From: Spirometra erinaceieuropaei
Taxonomy: Eukaryota; Platyhelminthes; Cestoda; Diphyllobothriidea; Diphyllobothriidae
DNA: 64,000 bases
Direction: 5' to 3'
Assembly (NCBI GenBank): GCA_902702965.1
Contig: CACRXP010000426.1
Coordinates: 230,723 to 294,722, forward strand
Shown here: positions 10,961 to 23,088 of the stretch, one piece after another
How the letters are laid out: each line of letters starts with the position of its first letter
Position numbering within the stretch: position 1 is the first letter of the stretch
Program-made: the position numbers and the translations under genes
The notes under the pieces: model-generated
Told to the model about the DNA's origin: nothing
The model's input: the letters and a program-made list of their open reading frames with translations, nothing else
Databases searched by the model: none

Positions 10961-13917
10961 TGCAGGCGATTTGTGAGGTAACCCTGGTGCCGACATCTGT
11001 GTTCTGTTGCTCCATGAAAACGATCAACGTCATTGAAATCCCGGACTTACAATGTGCACCGTTAACACAAATGCTTTACGTGGAAAGTAATGGTAAACGC
11101 AAACGTATCAAGCAGACAGGTGGCGATGCTTTAACTGCCAGGCACTACGTGATGGCTGCAAGACACAGGATGCCGGAAAAAAAACTGCAAGCCAACACCT
11201 ACTTGTTCGGTTAGAGTAGCAGCACGAAAATCGATAAGGTCGGTGGCGCCGAAAGTATCTCGGTCTGCATGCACGTGAGGGAGAACGCAGATCAAAAAAG
11301 ACACCAACCAAATAGGAAGCAGAAAGTGTAGCAAACAGTGATGACTCTAGTGATTTGGCAACTTCGGGACTCGAGGACCCCCCCCGTTGCTCCGTCATTA
11401 TAAACCACCCCAGCGTAAAAGGTAGGCCGCACAGAGAAAGGTAGGCAAATGTGCGCCCTCTGAAAACCTACAATGGTTGAGGGTAAGGAGTAGGAAATTG
11501 AAGATGAAATAGGGGCAATTCTTTATCGATCTGGCTGTGAAACCGAGGGTAGATTAAACGACGCTCAAAACCGAACTTAGACGCATAAAACCGGCACGAT
11601 GAATTCGCGGTACCAGGGGATGGGGGACAAGGACTTGCGGTGGGGTCGCACGACTGAGCAAAACCGAGAGATTGGTGACGTAATTGGCATTTATTCAACA
11701 AACTAGAGCTTCTCCTCAGCGTTTTACTACGTGTTCTTGGCATCGATGACGATGGCAGTGACAAAATGACCGTCTGTGATTCTAGAAGGCGTGTGGGTGG
11801 ACACCATTGTGTGTCCGGACACTCAGCGCCCCCACAAACGGGCCGCGCGGTAGATGCGCTGGACCAACACCGAGGCCACATGGGATTCTGGTAGGCGTTA
11901 TCGGGATCCAGGTTAGGGGTGACGAGTGAGTGCGGTAGCTGTTGCGCAAGTGTACTCTCACTGTAAATTAATGCGCGCGCAAGTCACTGTGCCGGCTTTC
12001 GCCTACTGTTAAGCACATTATGGACATCGCTGGACACAGCGGTTGAACTGCCGTGTCCAAACATCCTATCAGTCACATAAAGCAGGCGCCTCTATAGACC
12101 AAAAACTTGTCTGCAGTGCTTTTCCAGGGGTCGCCGTGGCAGTTTTGGTGACGGTATTTACAGTGCCGACGGCACTCCTGTCGTCCTGGTCAAAGCCGAC
12201 AGTTACCAGGGTCCAACAAGTGTTGTCAGTTTCGGCTTCATAATCCGTAAGGATAGCTTACTACTAACGCCCGGTTTATGTATTCAGCAGCAGTGAGCAG
12301 AAATAGTCCCCCCCAACCGAAAACCTATATCGGTTATAGGCTCATCCTTCAGCCCTCACCCCTTCTAACTGGATAGCAAAATAAGAGACGCAGCAGGGTA
12401 GCATAGTGTCGGCGTGTCCAGATAGTAGAGACTCCTCCATCTGTGTCCAGAAGCTCCGCTCGCCCCTATAGTGTAGGTGGTCATAACAATGATACCAGGA
12501 CACGTAAATATTTGCAGTGGCCGGAGCGGAGAAGGATCCAGTCAGGGGATCCGTGTTTTCACCTACCCAAAGCCTTCCTTGATCAGTGTAGCAAAGGCTC
12601 GCGCATGAGTCCGGCGGGGGGAGGGGGGCAGAATACGATCCTCTCGTTGATTGGGTGTGATTTTGCGAATACTCTACTGACGCTTCGTGTTCGGGTGAGG
12701 TCTGGCCCGTAATCAGTGTATAGGGGAAACCATAGGCCTCCTTTGTGACTCTGACTTCAGATTTGATGAGCGATTTGATCTTCATAAAGCCGGGGAGGGT
12801 GCCTAAACAGATGGCGGTGAAGATGCGTACGAAGAGGAGGTCCTTTAGGGGGGAGGAGAGAAATTAAACCGCTAAGTTGACCTAACTTGCCAATGGATGA
12901 TGTGGACAGAACCAGCAGCCGACGAGAGCTGTGTTGTCGCTTAACCGCAGCCAGTCAGCGGACTGCCGTCCGCCGCTCACCCAGCCGACGTCAGGGGTAA
13001 CAGTGGCCACGCGTGAGTCATTCACTGGCGAGCACGCACAGAAGGGTGTTTTTAGGTGTCCGAAAAAGCGTGAGGTAAAAAAGAGCAATCATAGGTAGAG
13101 GCTGCATCCAGTCGCATATAAAACAGCCAGCAAGCATTGACAGCAAAAAAATGATAGAGAACGATTAGAATTCCAAAAGGAGGGAGTGAGAGTTTCCGAA
13201 ATGTCAGCAGCAGTATCAAAGCGATCGCCGACGCATTTAAGACCACTGCATTAGCGTACCTGGCGAAGTAGACGAACACTGTTCTCCAGGCAGTTACACT
13301 CAGTACCTCCAAGCGATAGACCGTTCAGTGTTACTTTAGCGCCAGTAACGAACGGGATCTAATCCCGGCATTCCTGCTATTTAGGCGGGCATTTGTTTCC
13401 CTGCGTCAAAATTACTTCCATAGAACCGGTCTGGACTCTAGTCTTACAGGGAATAAAGCCTTGCTCCGATGACGTGTGAGTGATCGGCGTACGGCAAAGT
13501 AGCTCCTTTTGACGGGCTTCATAGACGTCAAGGGCGCCAGCGTGTTCCCATGCAAACGTGTCCCGTGTCTAGTAAGTGCACTGCCACTTGGGACAGCCGG
13601 TTTCGCTCGCCCAACCTACACGGGAGTAGCTTAGTTCTTGAAACAGGATGAATAAACAACTGCCGGGATGGGTGGACTTCGTAAGGGCGATAAAAATGGC
13701 CTCCAGGGTGCGACCTGTGGTTCCTTTAATTAGTGCATCGTGCTACGTGTCCAAACGACGACGTCGCTAAAGCTCTCAACTTATACATAACTCTGAAATC
13801 TCCACTGAGGGTTTAAAATAGTTTGCACATAAACTGGCAGAAATCCCCGTCACAACTGACGAAGTGAGGTGATCCACTCGACTCTCCACAAGCTTCGCTT
13901 CAACCTCTTGCCTAGAA
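10961..13917. other. No recognised feature
   Basis: The open frames of 137 codons (11468-11881, minus) and 147 codons (12342-12785, minus) have no recognisable domain and show no start or splice context worth trusting. Confidence 0.45.
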
Positions 13918-14060
13918 ACAGAAGATTTTCTCACTAAACAATATCACTCGGCAACTAAAAGGCGCTCCCATTGGGTCAGTCATACTCGAATTTCGGGTGG
14001 AAGCCACAATGTCGAAATCAGACATAACAGTTTTTCCTATGATTAACCCAAAATTCATCA
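13918..14060 (+). pseudogene. Penelope-like element, short reverse-transcriptase remnant
   Basis: The plus-strand frame starting near 13918 reads QLKGAPIGSVILEFRVEATM and continues to VFPMINPKF. It fits the conserved PLE stretch 'QxKGTPMGSPISGxIAEAVL...VF..xRPKF', which lies just before the RT catalytic motif. By my count about 15 of 35 ungapped positions agree with the lineage A pattern as I remember it. The expected YVDD motif is no longer readable downstream, and stops appear at once. The match is short, so confidence is moderate. Confidence 0.55.
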
Positions 14061-14300
14061 TCGTCCGAAAGTGGTCAACTAGGAATGCTTCAAAATAACC
14101 CGAAACCAACCACCTTTCCCAGAGCTGAAGTCACGTTGGACAATTCTCATTATGAGGTGTCCGGGTGCATCCAAGAGACGATGATTCACCGCCAAAAACT
14201 GCAGTTTAGCGAAGACTTAACTCAATGTCCTGCAGTGAACGTGCCCGTTCCGTAACCTGATTGGTGAGCACCCATCTGTCATGATTGATATTCCCGATCA

Positions 14301-14380
14301 CAACTGACAGGACAACAGGCCCGTGGCTCAGTGGTGGAGTGTCAAACTCCATGGCCAAAGATTCCGGGTTCAATATAAGA
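14301..14380 (+). mobile_element. tRNA-Arg-like SINE, degenerate fragment
   Basis: GACAGGACAACAGGCCCGTG then GCTCAGTGGTGGAGTGTCAA matches the head-body junction and A box of the SINEs at 16.1, 20.2 and 52 kb. The B box is weak (CCGGGTTCAATA). Tail homology is lost beyond 14380. Confidence 0.55.
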
Positions 14381-15267
14381 ACGTTAGAGCGCCCAGCTAA
14401 CTGCGAGTAGCTGAAATCCGCGAATACCTGAGATTCCTCTAAAAATGCTCATAACTGCCTATTTCAATGTGCAGCTTTTGAAGCGGAGTGATAATAGAGG
14501 CAGATGGATGTAAAGGGCCCACCCTCCATTAATAGGGTTTGCCTAAGTATTTCTAAATATGCAACCCCTAGACGCGCTGCGCACGGTGATAATAGCTAGT
14601 AGCTAGGGACATTATGGATGAGTGCAGGACATACCTGAGCTTCAAAGACCCTGGCCCTGGTGGCAACACTTGATATGTGTGCGGGTGGAGGTTGGAGCCG
14701 ACGAGCACATAAATTATGCATTAATTCAGTAGAGGAAAATCGCGACCAAGTTTCACTAGCCCTAGTTCTGCCTCACGCGGTAGATGTCGAGCACAAATGC
14801 ATACCACTCATCCTGGGTGGATCACTTCCACACCTCTGTCCGCGGTCTCTTCATCGCCACTCCGATACCTGCGCTCGCGCTCGCCTGTTGACATCCCCGC
14901 TGTTTAGTCACCCAAGTGGACGCTTGCATGCACCTGCTGCGTTCGTGTGCGGACAGACGATCGACCCATTGTCCCCACACATGCCAACTATGCGCGAGCG
15001 TGTTGCCTGTAAATATGCACACGTACCCTTTGGCGTCACCCATGCGGTTATGTGTCACCATGGCGGACGAGGGTTGCCAGCTCGCGCGAATACTGAGTGC
15101 GTATAGTGACGGCGTGAAATGTTAGCCTAGGTTGACTGTTTACTCGACGTTTTGGACATGATTGGTCATTGCTCACATCCTCCTGTCGGCTGGACACAAA
15201 AGTATGGACTCCCCATAGTATAGGTGGTTCGGCGGTAAAGTCCTGGGAGAAGTATCAATTACCATGT
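14381..15267. other. No recognised feature
   Basis: A 148-codon plus-strand frame (14660-15106), rich in H, C and R, has no recognisable motif; it is probably low-complexity chance. Confidence 0.45.
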
Positions 15268-15350
15268 CCTAACTCTGACGCCTAACCCTAACAATAATCA
15301 CAGTTTCCCTGGAACGTAGTGAAAGGTCACCCGTAATACGGGCAGTCCAT
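15268..15350 (+). repeat. Short telomere-like tract
   Basis: CCTAACTCTGACGCCTAACC with CTAACAATAATC, followed by GTCACCCGTAATACGGG. It is a short diverged relative of the CCTAAC-bearing dispersed repeat. Confidence 0.4.
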
Positions 15351-15490
15351 ATTCTCGCACTCTGCCCTCCTGCCCAGGACAAATCTTGGAACGGGAAACC
15401 TCGATTTCAATAGAACTTTCGGGAGTGCTCGAGCAGCAGAACCAAATCAAATAACCTGTTCTAATTCAAAGTGTGAAGCAAAAATATAAT

Positions 15491-16101
15491 ATATACATAT
15501 ATGTGGAGGCAAACACGGAAGAATAGAAAACCTTAGGAAAAATAGAAACTTTATTGGGTAAATTTTCGACACTGGTTGCGCAGGTCGTCGTCAGGCTTGA
15601 CTAAACACGCAAAAAACAATTAACATTTTAAACGTACTGAAAAATCAATATCCATTTGGTGTTTGCGACAGTAAGCGGTCGCCGTGTGCGTCATTTCGTA
15701 TTGATTGCCTCACGTCTCCTCCGCTTTTCCTTCAGCTGGCCTCTCCGAAAAAGGCCGAGTTTCATGAAGCCGTGCACACACCGATGAATCATGCATTAAT
15801 CGGTACATTGAGTTAGATGACATGCACAGAAATCTCAGGGGAAAGTGGAAGAGACGTAAGCCAATCAATACGAAATGACGCACACGGCGACCGCTTGCTG
15901 GCGCAAACACCAAATGAATATTTGTTTTTCAGCACGTTTGAAATGTTGATTGTATTTTTGCGCATTTAGTCAAGTCTGACGACAACCGGGGGACCAGTAT
16001 CGAAAATATACCTAATAAAGTTTTCAATTTTTCCTAAAGAACGTGTTTGTCTCCAGAGTCTATTGTTTGGGATGCCTGCCTTCCACATATATGCATATAT
16101 A
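15491..16101. mobile_element. Foldback element B, about 610 bp with arms near 230 bp
   Basis: The left arm (about 15491-15725) returns inverted at about 15850-16101. Matching landmarks are tacatatatgtgga against tccacatatatg at the ends, AATAGAAACTTTATT against AATAAAGTTTTC, and the inner block GTGTGCGTCATTTCGTATTG against CAATACGAAATGACGCACAC (15683-15702 and 15863-15882). Each arm contains CTGACGAC followed some 20 bases later by CGAAAA and AATAAAG, reminiscent of a hammerhead-ribozyme core plus polyadenylation-like signal in PLE terminal repeats. A SINE starts immediately at the right edge. No clean target duplication was found. Confidence 0.65.
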
Positions 16102-16386
16102 GGTCTATATATCATGAGCCGCTGTGCGGCTCCTAGTCGGGCTCGACAGAGCCGGTAAAACACAACGGAACGAGTAAGTTACGTACGAACGACCGGTAAG
16201 CGCCCCCTACCATTGTATATTTCCGATCGAAAACCGACAGGTCGACGGGCTCGTGGCCCAGTGGTTAGAGGCGTGGACTTCTAACTAACAGGTCGCGAAT
16301 TCGAGCCTAGGGTGTTGCACACTTCGGGGTTGGGTATGACTGGCTGACGATGGCTAATAAGCCAGAAATGGCCATTCCAGTCTCCC
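16102..16386 (+). mobile_element. tRNA-Arg-like SINE, copy 1, with direct head
   Basis: The head (about 16105-16220) begins GCCGCTGTGCGGCTCCTAGT and ends GCGCCCCCTACCATTGT. The tRNA-like part, 16247-16309, has an A box (TGGCCCAGTGGTTAGAGGCG) and a B box (GGTCGCGAATTCGAGCC). The anticodon-arm segment GGACTTCTAACT suggests an arginine UCU tRNA ancestor. The tail has CTTCGGGGTTGGGTATGACT, then CTAATAAGCCAGAAATGGCC and CAGTCTCCC. It is inserted against the right edge of foldback B. Confidence 0.75.
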
Positions 16387-16596
16387 TTTTCAATCATAGA
16401 TTTCTTTGTCAGGCTCAGTTTATAAGTTTAAGTTTACAAGTTAATTGTTTTTGCACACCCATAGTCTGAAGACGAGATGTGAAACCAGTCTCGGAAATTT
16501 ATACAATGAAGTTTACTGTTTTCCAAAGAATTCCAATTTCCTAATTAAATTTCTTGGGATGCCCTTTTTAATTCATATACATACACATATCTGTAC

Positions 16597-16937
16597 ATGA
16601 GAAGAAGTGGCAATCTCGGGAACCATAGTTGTATTGCCCTGACGTTCCAAAAGCAAACAAGCTTTCATCGTCGGAGGTGTGGTGTACCGCGCCCTACAGT
16701 ATTTATAAGTGGTGACGATCTTGTTACAACGGGTTTACCTCTCGTCGGGGACCGGCGTTCGGACGCTAGTCGTCATCGCACGTGTTCTCATTGGCCTGAT
16801 CTCTCGTCGTCGGCTCGCAATCTTCTTTACGACCCCGCGGCTGGCTGTGTTCTCGCCTGCCTATGAAAGCTTGTTTGGTTTTAAAACGTCAGGACAATAC
16901 AACTAATGTTTCCGAGACCGCCTCTTCTTCTCATTTA
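16597..16937. mobile_element. Foldback element C, 340 bp with 75-bp arms
   Basis: The arm at 16597-16672 (ATGAGAAGAAGTGGCAATCT at its outer end) returns inverted at 16862-16937 (ends AGACCGCCTCTTCTTCTCAT), with about 80% identity by eye. The arms contain CTGACGTTCC / AAACGTCAGGACAATACAAC, echoing the AAACGTCAG-n-AATA block of PLE terminal repeats. ACACATAT lies outside both ends (16583-16590 and near 16968), but this is too short and AT-rich to call a target duplication. The 89-codon open frame inside is not recognisable. Confidence 0.6.
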
Positions 16938-18748
16938 TGTCCGGGGACGCGCATCTTCGTTCCTATCACACATATATCGGCTCTAATGCCGAGAGAGAAG
17001 TGAAGAACTTTGGCTCTGACGTAGGCTGCGAGTGACTTAAATGAAGCCCTAGAAATTTTTGTGAGTGCAAAAATGTCGATTTCTATTCTCCAGGAGCGTA
17101 ATTAAATCACACTACGACCGCTGGGGCCAGTTTTGATCCCCTAACCGTAATGTTCATATTGGCCTGCACACTGTGCGTAGACTTCAACGAATTTCGTGGA
17201 TATCAAAAGAAGAACACAAGCACGTGAAGCAGTATGGCACTCTTCACAAGCATACGAAAAGACATCAGCCAAGTGGGTTGGATTATGAATGACAATCAAA
17301 CTATTTTACGGACAGCTTCTAGTGCTTGCCGAAAGCTCCTTCTTTCGCATCTTTCGGACGGTGACTTTAAAGGCCTAGATGCGTTTGTTTCAGCTCTCCA
17401 GCGATTGGTCTCGTTTTACGTCGCGGTTCTTCTATCGGAATCTGCGTAGTTCTTGTTCCTACTGCCTCATGCTCATTTCAGACATCTAGGAGCGAGTTCC
17501 CTAATGCGCTCGTCAGCAGCAGGTCAGCCGAGTCACGCTCGCAAAAAATTAGTCATGTGCGGACGCCCGCGGCCCTATAACGAAATTGACAGTCGTGTGG
17601 AATAACAGGCGTCCTGTTTGCATTGCTCTGCGGCTACGCAAATACCTGACGAACGGGCGCTTACGATTTGTGCCGGCTGAGCTGACCGTGAGTCCGCTTC
17701 GCTGCATACATCGGTCATGGTTAGATTCGTTGAAAGCAGTTTACTTCCTCACCATGGTCTTCCCCAGGATTCTGTTGATAGCTCACTTTCGGCTATGAGC
17801 GGATTGATGCAGCTGTTGGTAACGGCAAGCTCATCCTCTTGTAGGACATAAAACGGACCCGCTACCGCAAGTCCATGATACCATCGGATTGTTAGCATGA
17901 ATACACCTAAGAACTATGACGGGGAGATTGTACTGAAGGCCCGTATTCGCATGCCCGGCAGCACCCCGCCCATCCCTTCCCCCCTCCATCCCTGACAGGA
18001 GTGACGTATGCCGGGGGAACGCATGATGCCTCTGGTGGGTACGAGGGTGAGTCTAAAACGTTAAACGAACAAAATCATTGTTTCAGTAACCGAGGCCCCT
18101 TTTCAGCATGTGTCAGACCTACTATATGAGCACGAACAGGGGAGTGCGGCAGATAATCGCGCCCGAATGAACATAAATTGACGGCAGAAGTAGACACTGC
18201 TTCAAGAGACAATAAGTCAAATGTATGAAACCTGGGATCAAAATCGGACCCCGAAAGGAACCAGCACCTAAGACAGGCAGAGGTACAACCCAGAACAGGA
18301 CGGTTGTGGAGGTAGGAATTGGAGTGAGTGTCCCAGACGTCCGCAGCGATGTGCGTACTTTAGTTCGCACAGTCGCCTATATCATACACCTGGAAAATGG
18401 ATGACGTTTTGATTGACCTGTCAAAATATCCCAGAAATCCAGCTTGCCGCAGGCAAGCATAGTTGGACTTTCGTAAGTACTGTCAGGTGACATTGATTAC
18501 CAGTCGGAAGTGGTCGGAAGGCAGATGGTAAGCGCGTCCTCACGTCAATGTTGGCCATCTATACCCAACAGCGAACCAACGCACACGACAGCACATCGCA
18601 CGCTGCCTTCTACACCAGATTCATCCAATGTATTGAGCTTTGCGTTTCAACGGTGACAGGGGGAGGGTTGTGCGTAGACTTTATCGCTTCCGAATTCAAA
18701 ATTCGAACTGATCGTTAAGAAATCAAAGACGACAGTGAACTGTCAAAT
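16938..18748. other. No recognised feature
   Basis: Short frames only, and no repeat shared within the window. Confidence 0.45.
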
Positions 18749-18761
18749 TAAGTGAGGCAAT

Positions 18762-19219
18762 TGTCGCTCCCTAATTTCCTGATAAATTATCTACGAACTT
18801 GGAGTACTTCAGTTTATTCAAGGTCTATAGGCTCAGACCGAGAATTTTATACATGAATATTTGGGCCAAAGTCCATCAGCCACAGCGGGTGACCGCGTAA
18901 TATTCATTAACTCCCGACAGGCAGCTAGTAGTGTACTTTAGGGTAAGGTGATACCATACTTGTATAAAATTCTCGGTCTGAGCCTATAGACCTTGAATAA
19001 ACTGAAGTACTCCAAGTTCGTGGATAATTTCTCAGGAAATTAAAGACCCACAATTTCTAAATTGGAGTATCTACCAGAAAACACACGGGGAATGCTGGGG
19101 GACCCACTGACAAGCCGAACCCCTCGCATCTGCGCCATGCAGCGGCAAAACATCGGCGAAACACGCGTGTAAGGGCTTTTGGCTAGTACCTGTGCTGTTA
19201 GTATGGTATCACCTTACCC
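18762..19219. mobile_element. Foldback element D, copy 1, 458 bp with 13-bp direct repeats
   Basis: An 80-bp near-identical inverted pair sits at about 18771-18853 and 18963-19042 (core GGTCTATAGGCTCAGACCGAG). A second inverted pair, AGGGTAAGGTGATACCATAC near 18940 against GTATGGTATCACCTTACCCT at 19201-19220, lies inside it. The right half (about 19081-19200) carries GGGGGACCCACTGAC, GAACCCCTCGCA and CGGCGAAACACGCGTGT, all shared with the element at 50.2 kb. TAAGTGAGGCAAT flanks both ends (18749-18761 and 19220-19232) as a target-site duplication. Confidence 0.75.
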
Positions 19220-19232
19220 TAAGTGAGGCAAT

Positions 19233-20224
19233 GTGGAACCTGGGCGTCAAAGCCCTTACAGACATTCAGACCTTTGACAAGCTGCACACTCCCATGGACA
19301 CTGAAACAGGGTGGGCAAGGAAGATGGCTTGTTGTGAGTGTTGGTTCGACAACCCCCAAAGCCGCGGGGACGCAGGACGCCAAAGGCAATCAAGATGGGT
19401 CCCAATCCGTAAAACGGAAGACCCATGTTGTCGCCGATTGACCCCCCTTAGACATACTTCAATGCCAGTGTGCTGGAAACCGTTGTGTCCGCCGGCAAGT
19501 ACATGGGCAGAAGGGGCAGCAGGCAAGTCACAGCAGGAGGGTGCAGCCGATAGTGGTCGAGTAGAATGGAAGAATGGCTATTTGAGAGGGGGCCGAATCA
19601 CACCTTAACAGCCAGTGTAAGGCGGCCTTGCCATGAGGTTTAATCGGGAGGTGACCCGAATGGGCGTGTGATTAAGTAGGTTTCCCCAATGGCCACCTTT
19701 GTCTTAAAGCAAAGCAGTCAACACGTCAGCTCCATGAGGAGGGGACTTCTTGATAAATGGCTGCTAGAAAGTGGTGTATTTGGGTTCATCAACTGGGTAA
19801 GTTTACCGAAGAAGGTAGGTAGGTTGCAGTGATCGCTCTATCTTATCTACCACAGTTCTAATAAATTATTTCTCAGAAGCGTACCCGAAAGACATAGGAT
19901 TTTAATTCAGGCAACAAACTCTGATTGTTGATACTTCGCCAGATAAGCCACGAGGACACGTTTTGCTATCCGGGCTGAGGAATGACCACTGTCGCGTAAA
20001 TTGAGTTCATTTCTCCGACCTGAGCGAACAAAACTGTCCCTTTTTGCCACGAAGCATCCAGTTGCGGCATAGCGACAGCCAACGAAAATGATACATGATA
20101 GTGATAATGACAATTTCTGACATAGCTGTTGTTACTAACTAGCTATAGTTAAGGCCAGGAGCAGGGATACATGAGAGAGCGAATTTGAAGTACCACGCTT
20201 TGCAGAGGCAAAACGTAATAGTAA
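19233..20224. other. No recognised feature
   Basis: A 138-codon frame, 19192-19608 (+), starts inside foldback D; it has no known domain. Confidence 0.45.
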
Positions 20225-20519
20225 AGGGGCGCTCACTAATCGTGTTACGGAACTCACATGTCCCGCTGTGCCTTGGGTCCCTCTCTCGAGCCCAGCCAGT
20301 AGTCGCACAGCGGCGCATAATATAGGTAATCAAAGTATATTTTCGAACGCAACCGACAGGACAACGAGCCTGTGGCTCAGTGGCTAGGGGTGTTGGGCTT
20401 CTAACCAACGGTCGAGGGATCAAGGTCCAGGTGTCTCGCCCTTCGGGGTTGGGTATGACTGGGCTGACGACGGCTAATAAGCCAGAAATGGCCATTTCAG
20501 TCTCCTTTGTCTTTGTCGG
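20225..20519 (+). mobile_element. tRNA-Arg-like SINE, copy 2, with inverted head
   Basis: Body and tail match copy 1: GCCTGTGGCTCAGTGGCTAG at 20368 on, GGGCTTCTAACCAACGGTCG, then GGTTGGGTATGACTGGGCTG and TAATAAGCCAGAAATGGCC. The head, 20225-20316 (GGGCGCTCACTAATCGTGTT to GTCGCACAGCGGCGC), is the reverse complement of the head in copy 1. The element is therefore a rearranged form in which only the inverted head remains. Confidence 0.72.
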
Positions 20520-22084
20520 TAATGCTACTCTATATAAGATAGTGTTTAATCCTCAAGCCAAGCCAAATCAGAAAACCACTCACACAGCACTAGAGTTACG
20601 TTTGACCGTGGGTGGAACGGTGTCTTTTAGTACTGGGGCCTACTGTCAGTCGCGTGTCGTCATTCCGCGGGTCAGGAACGGGCCCAGTTACCGACCGCCT
20701 CCCCACCGCCTCGCCACAAACATACTCAGCACGCCCAACAGAAGGCGACAGCTAGGCTAGCAAGGTCTGTGGAATAAACCGGGGGATTACGTGAAGGGAG
20801 GGGTGCGACTACTGTCCCGTGTGTTTACCACCAATGCACACACGCGTCGACGGTCTAAATCAGAGGATGACGCATTTTTGGGGCGCGCACAGTGGGAGGG
20901 AGATGGGGCGCAGAGAGGAGAAGAGTCAGGAAGATAAGGGGCTGAGGTCAACAGACAGCGGGGTGCCAGCGGTTGTATGACACGTGCGAGGACTTAGCAA
21001 CAGAGCAAGGGGACACGACCCCACCCAAAGGAAGTAGTGATGGCTGAGGGAAATTCAGACGCAGAGTTAGCCTACAAACTAAAGAATGGGAGAAGAGACG
21101 GCAAGGCCGCAGTTAAATAAAGCCGGTGATCTCGCACATCCGCAATACAGGATAGCCTTCCACCCCAAGCGTCCCGCTTAATTAGGAAAAAAACAGAAGC
21201 TTGGAGAGGAGAAGGGGAGTGAAGGCGAGGGAGGGGTGTGCCGGAGTTAGCCTAGGCGTCCGCGCACAACAGAGTCGAGGCAAGCAGTCGGACGAGAACA
21301 ACGAGCAGACGAACCAATCATCGAATAGTTGGATGAGTCATGGCGATACAGGCGGGTGTGCGCACGCGTCCATACACAGGCCACCGGGTGTCGCAGAGAC
21401 TGCATGCGAGGGCAATGATGGGAGAGCGAAAGCGGCAAATAAGCACACCGTTCCTGAAAACAACAGCCCACTCTGTTCCAACGACACCTGGCAGTTGCCG
21501 ACTAGCTTGGCCGCTGGAAAATTCTTGGTACAATTAAATCGAGATTAAAGGAACCGGGAAGTCACACTAACGCCGTCTATACGAAAGGATAGCTGGCTCG
21601 AGCTCAACGATGGTATTTTAGATATCTACGCGATGGAGATAGCACAGTCGGCGTGCGATGTTGAACGACGATTCACGGAGATGCAGCTACATCCAGTAAG
21701 TACCACCGGCTGAAGGACACCGGCGTGGTCACTCCCGGTAAATAAAGTAAAGTATAAATTCCAGCATTCTAACAGCTAAGCCATGGGCTCGAAGTCTGGC
21801 CAACGCCGTAGGAAATAGTGAAGACCATGTATGACTAGCGTGCACCAAGGCAGTCTCATTGAAGGGCAGAAATCTGGCATTATCCTCCGTCTTGGCGCTC
21901 AACGACATTCTATACTCAGGCTTGCTCCTCGGTGTGATGGTCGGAATTAAAACTTCCCAAGACCTTGCCACCGATGCATGTCTATATATACCATAAGTAT
22001 GAGGGAGTATAAGAAGTCGGGTTTTTAGATACAGCAGACCTTAGACGACAGGCCATTCATATGCAACTGCCAACCAGAAAAATA
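20520..22084. other. No recognised feature
   Basis: A 115-codon plus frame at 21201-21548 is unassigned. A purine-rich patch lies at about 20870-20960. Confidence 0.45.
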
Positions 22085-22205
22085 ATAGAGTTGGCGGTGG
22101 TAATGACGAAAAAGAGCGATAATGATGACGATGANNNNNNNNNNNNNNNNNNNNNNNNNNNNNNNNNNNNNNNNNGATGACGACAAAGGGGCCGATGAGT
22201 GCACT
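22085..22205. repeat. GAT-rich simple repeat containing an assembly gap
   Basis: GATAATGATGACGATGA runs into 41 N bases (22135-22175) and resumes GATGACGACAAAGGGGCCGA. The N block is an assembly gap within a trinucleotide-type repeat; its true length is unknown. Confidence 0.85.
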
Positions 22206-22955
22206 ACAAAAGATGTTTTAGTGGTGGATTGTGTATTGTATGCATAACACTGCCCTGCTGAAGCATCCAACAGAGGTAAAATATAGTGAAAACATCAATG
22301 CAAATAGAGAAATGCATGTAGGAGCAGAGCAGCGAGGCCGAAAAGCGAATCGAAAAGAACCAAGTCCAAGAAGGTGCTGTGTGCAAATTTCGCGACGTCA
22401 GTACACACCACAACACCCCCAGGCGTAGTGCGGATATCGGACACCGTAACGTGCCCACAACTGAGAGCTCATATTCACCGGAGCGGTGGCAGCGCTAATC
22501 ATGATGCGCAGCTGCAGCGACATCTGATATCCTTCACCTTCCACCCACGCACCTCGACAATCTGAGTACTGCGTCGGTATGCGCAAACCTGCAATTTGTA
22601 GGTGACCACGCTCCCTGTGCCAGTGCTGGTGTACGGTCAGCTGCACGGGGGATCAAAGAATGACTGCCTCGGAAAATCTGTTTCTGACTGGCGCTGACGT
22701 AGGAGGGTCGAACGGAAATCACTAAGCGTGGACGTTCACAGTCCCAAATCAAAGTTTTAACACCAGTGGCAATAACCAAAGCTTAACTTGTCCAGTTGAA
22801 GACTCAAGTTCCGTGGGTTTCCGGAAGTGGATTCGATCCCCCAACGCGCTCGCAACAGCAAACCTATTAGTCTTTCAATAGTCCAACAACGAACTCAACT
22901 CCCGAATACTTCCCGTTATGGAAGAGAATATGCGCATCCCACGATCTTGTTTAAA

Positions 22956-23088
22956 AGAAGACGGGGGCACGATCACTGGGACAGTAGATTTATTTGCCTG
23001 AGCAGTCTCTGACGATAAACTCCAGTTCGAGTTCGAAAGCTCAGGCAAATAAATCTACTGTCCCAGTGATCGTGCCTCCTTCTACTTC
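22956..23088. repeat. Near-perfect 45-bp palindrome arms with short loop
   Basis: GGCACGATCACTGGGACAGT at 22966-22985, continuing through AGATTTATTTGCCTGA to about 23001, is mirrored at about 23040-23076. Only a few mismatches occur over 45 bp, with a 38-bp spacer. It belongs to none of the foldback families described above. It could be a small MITE or a snap-back insertion. Confidence 0.65.

Noticed and set aside
12342..12785. 147-codon minus-strand open frame
   Set aside because: No recognisable domain, repeat relation or splice context. A frame of this length is expected by chance among so many in 64 kb.
14660..15106. 148-codon H/C/R-rich plus frame suggestive of zinc binding
   Set aside because: Cysteine and histidine spacing does not fit any finger, and the region is low in complexity.
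16583..16976. ACACATAT on both sides of foldback C as a target duplication
   Set aside because: It is eight AT-rich bases, not adjacent to the arm ends, and likely chance.
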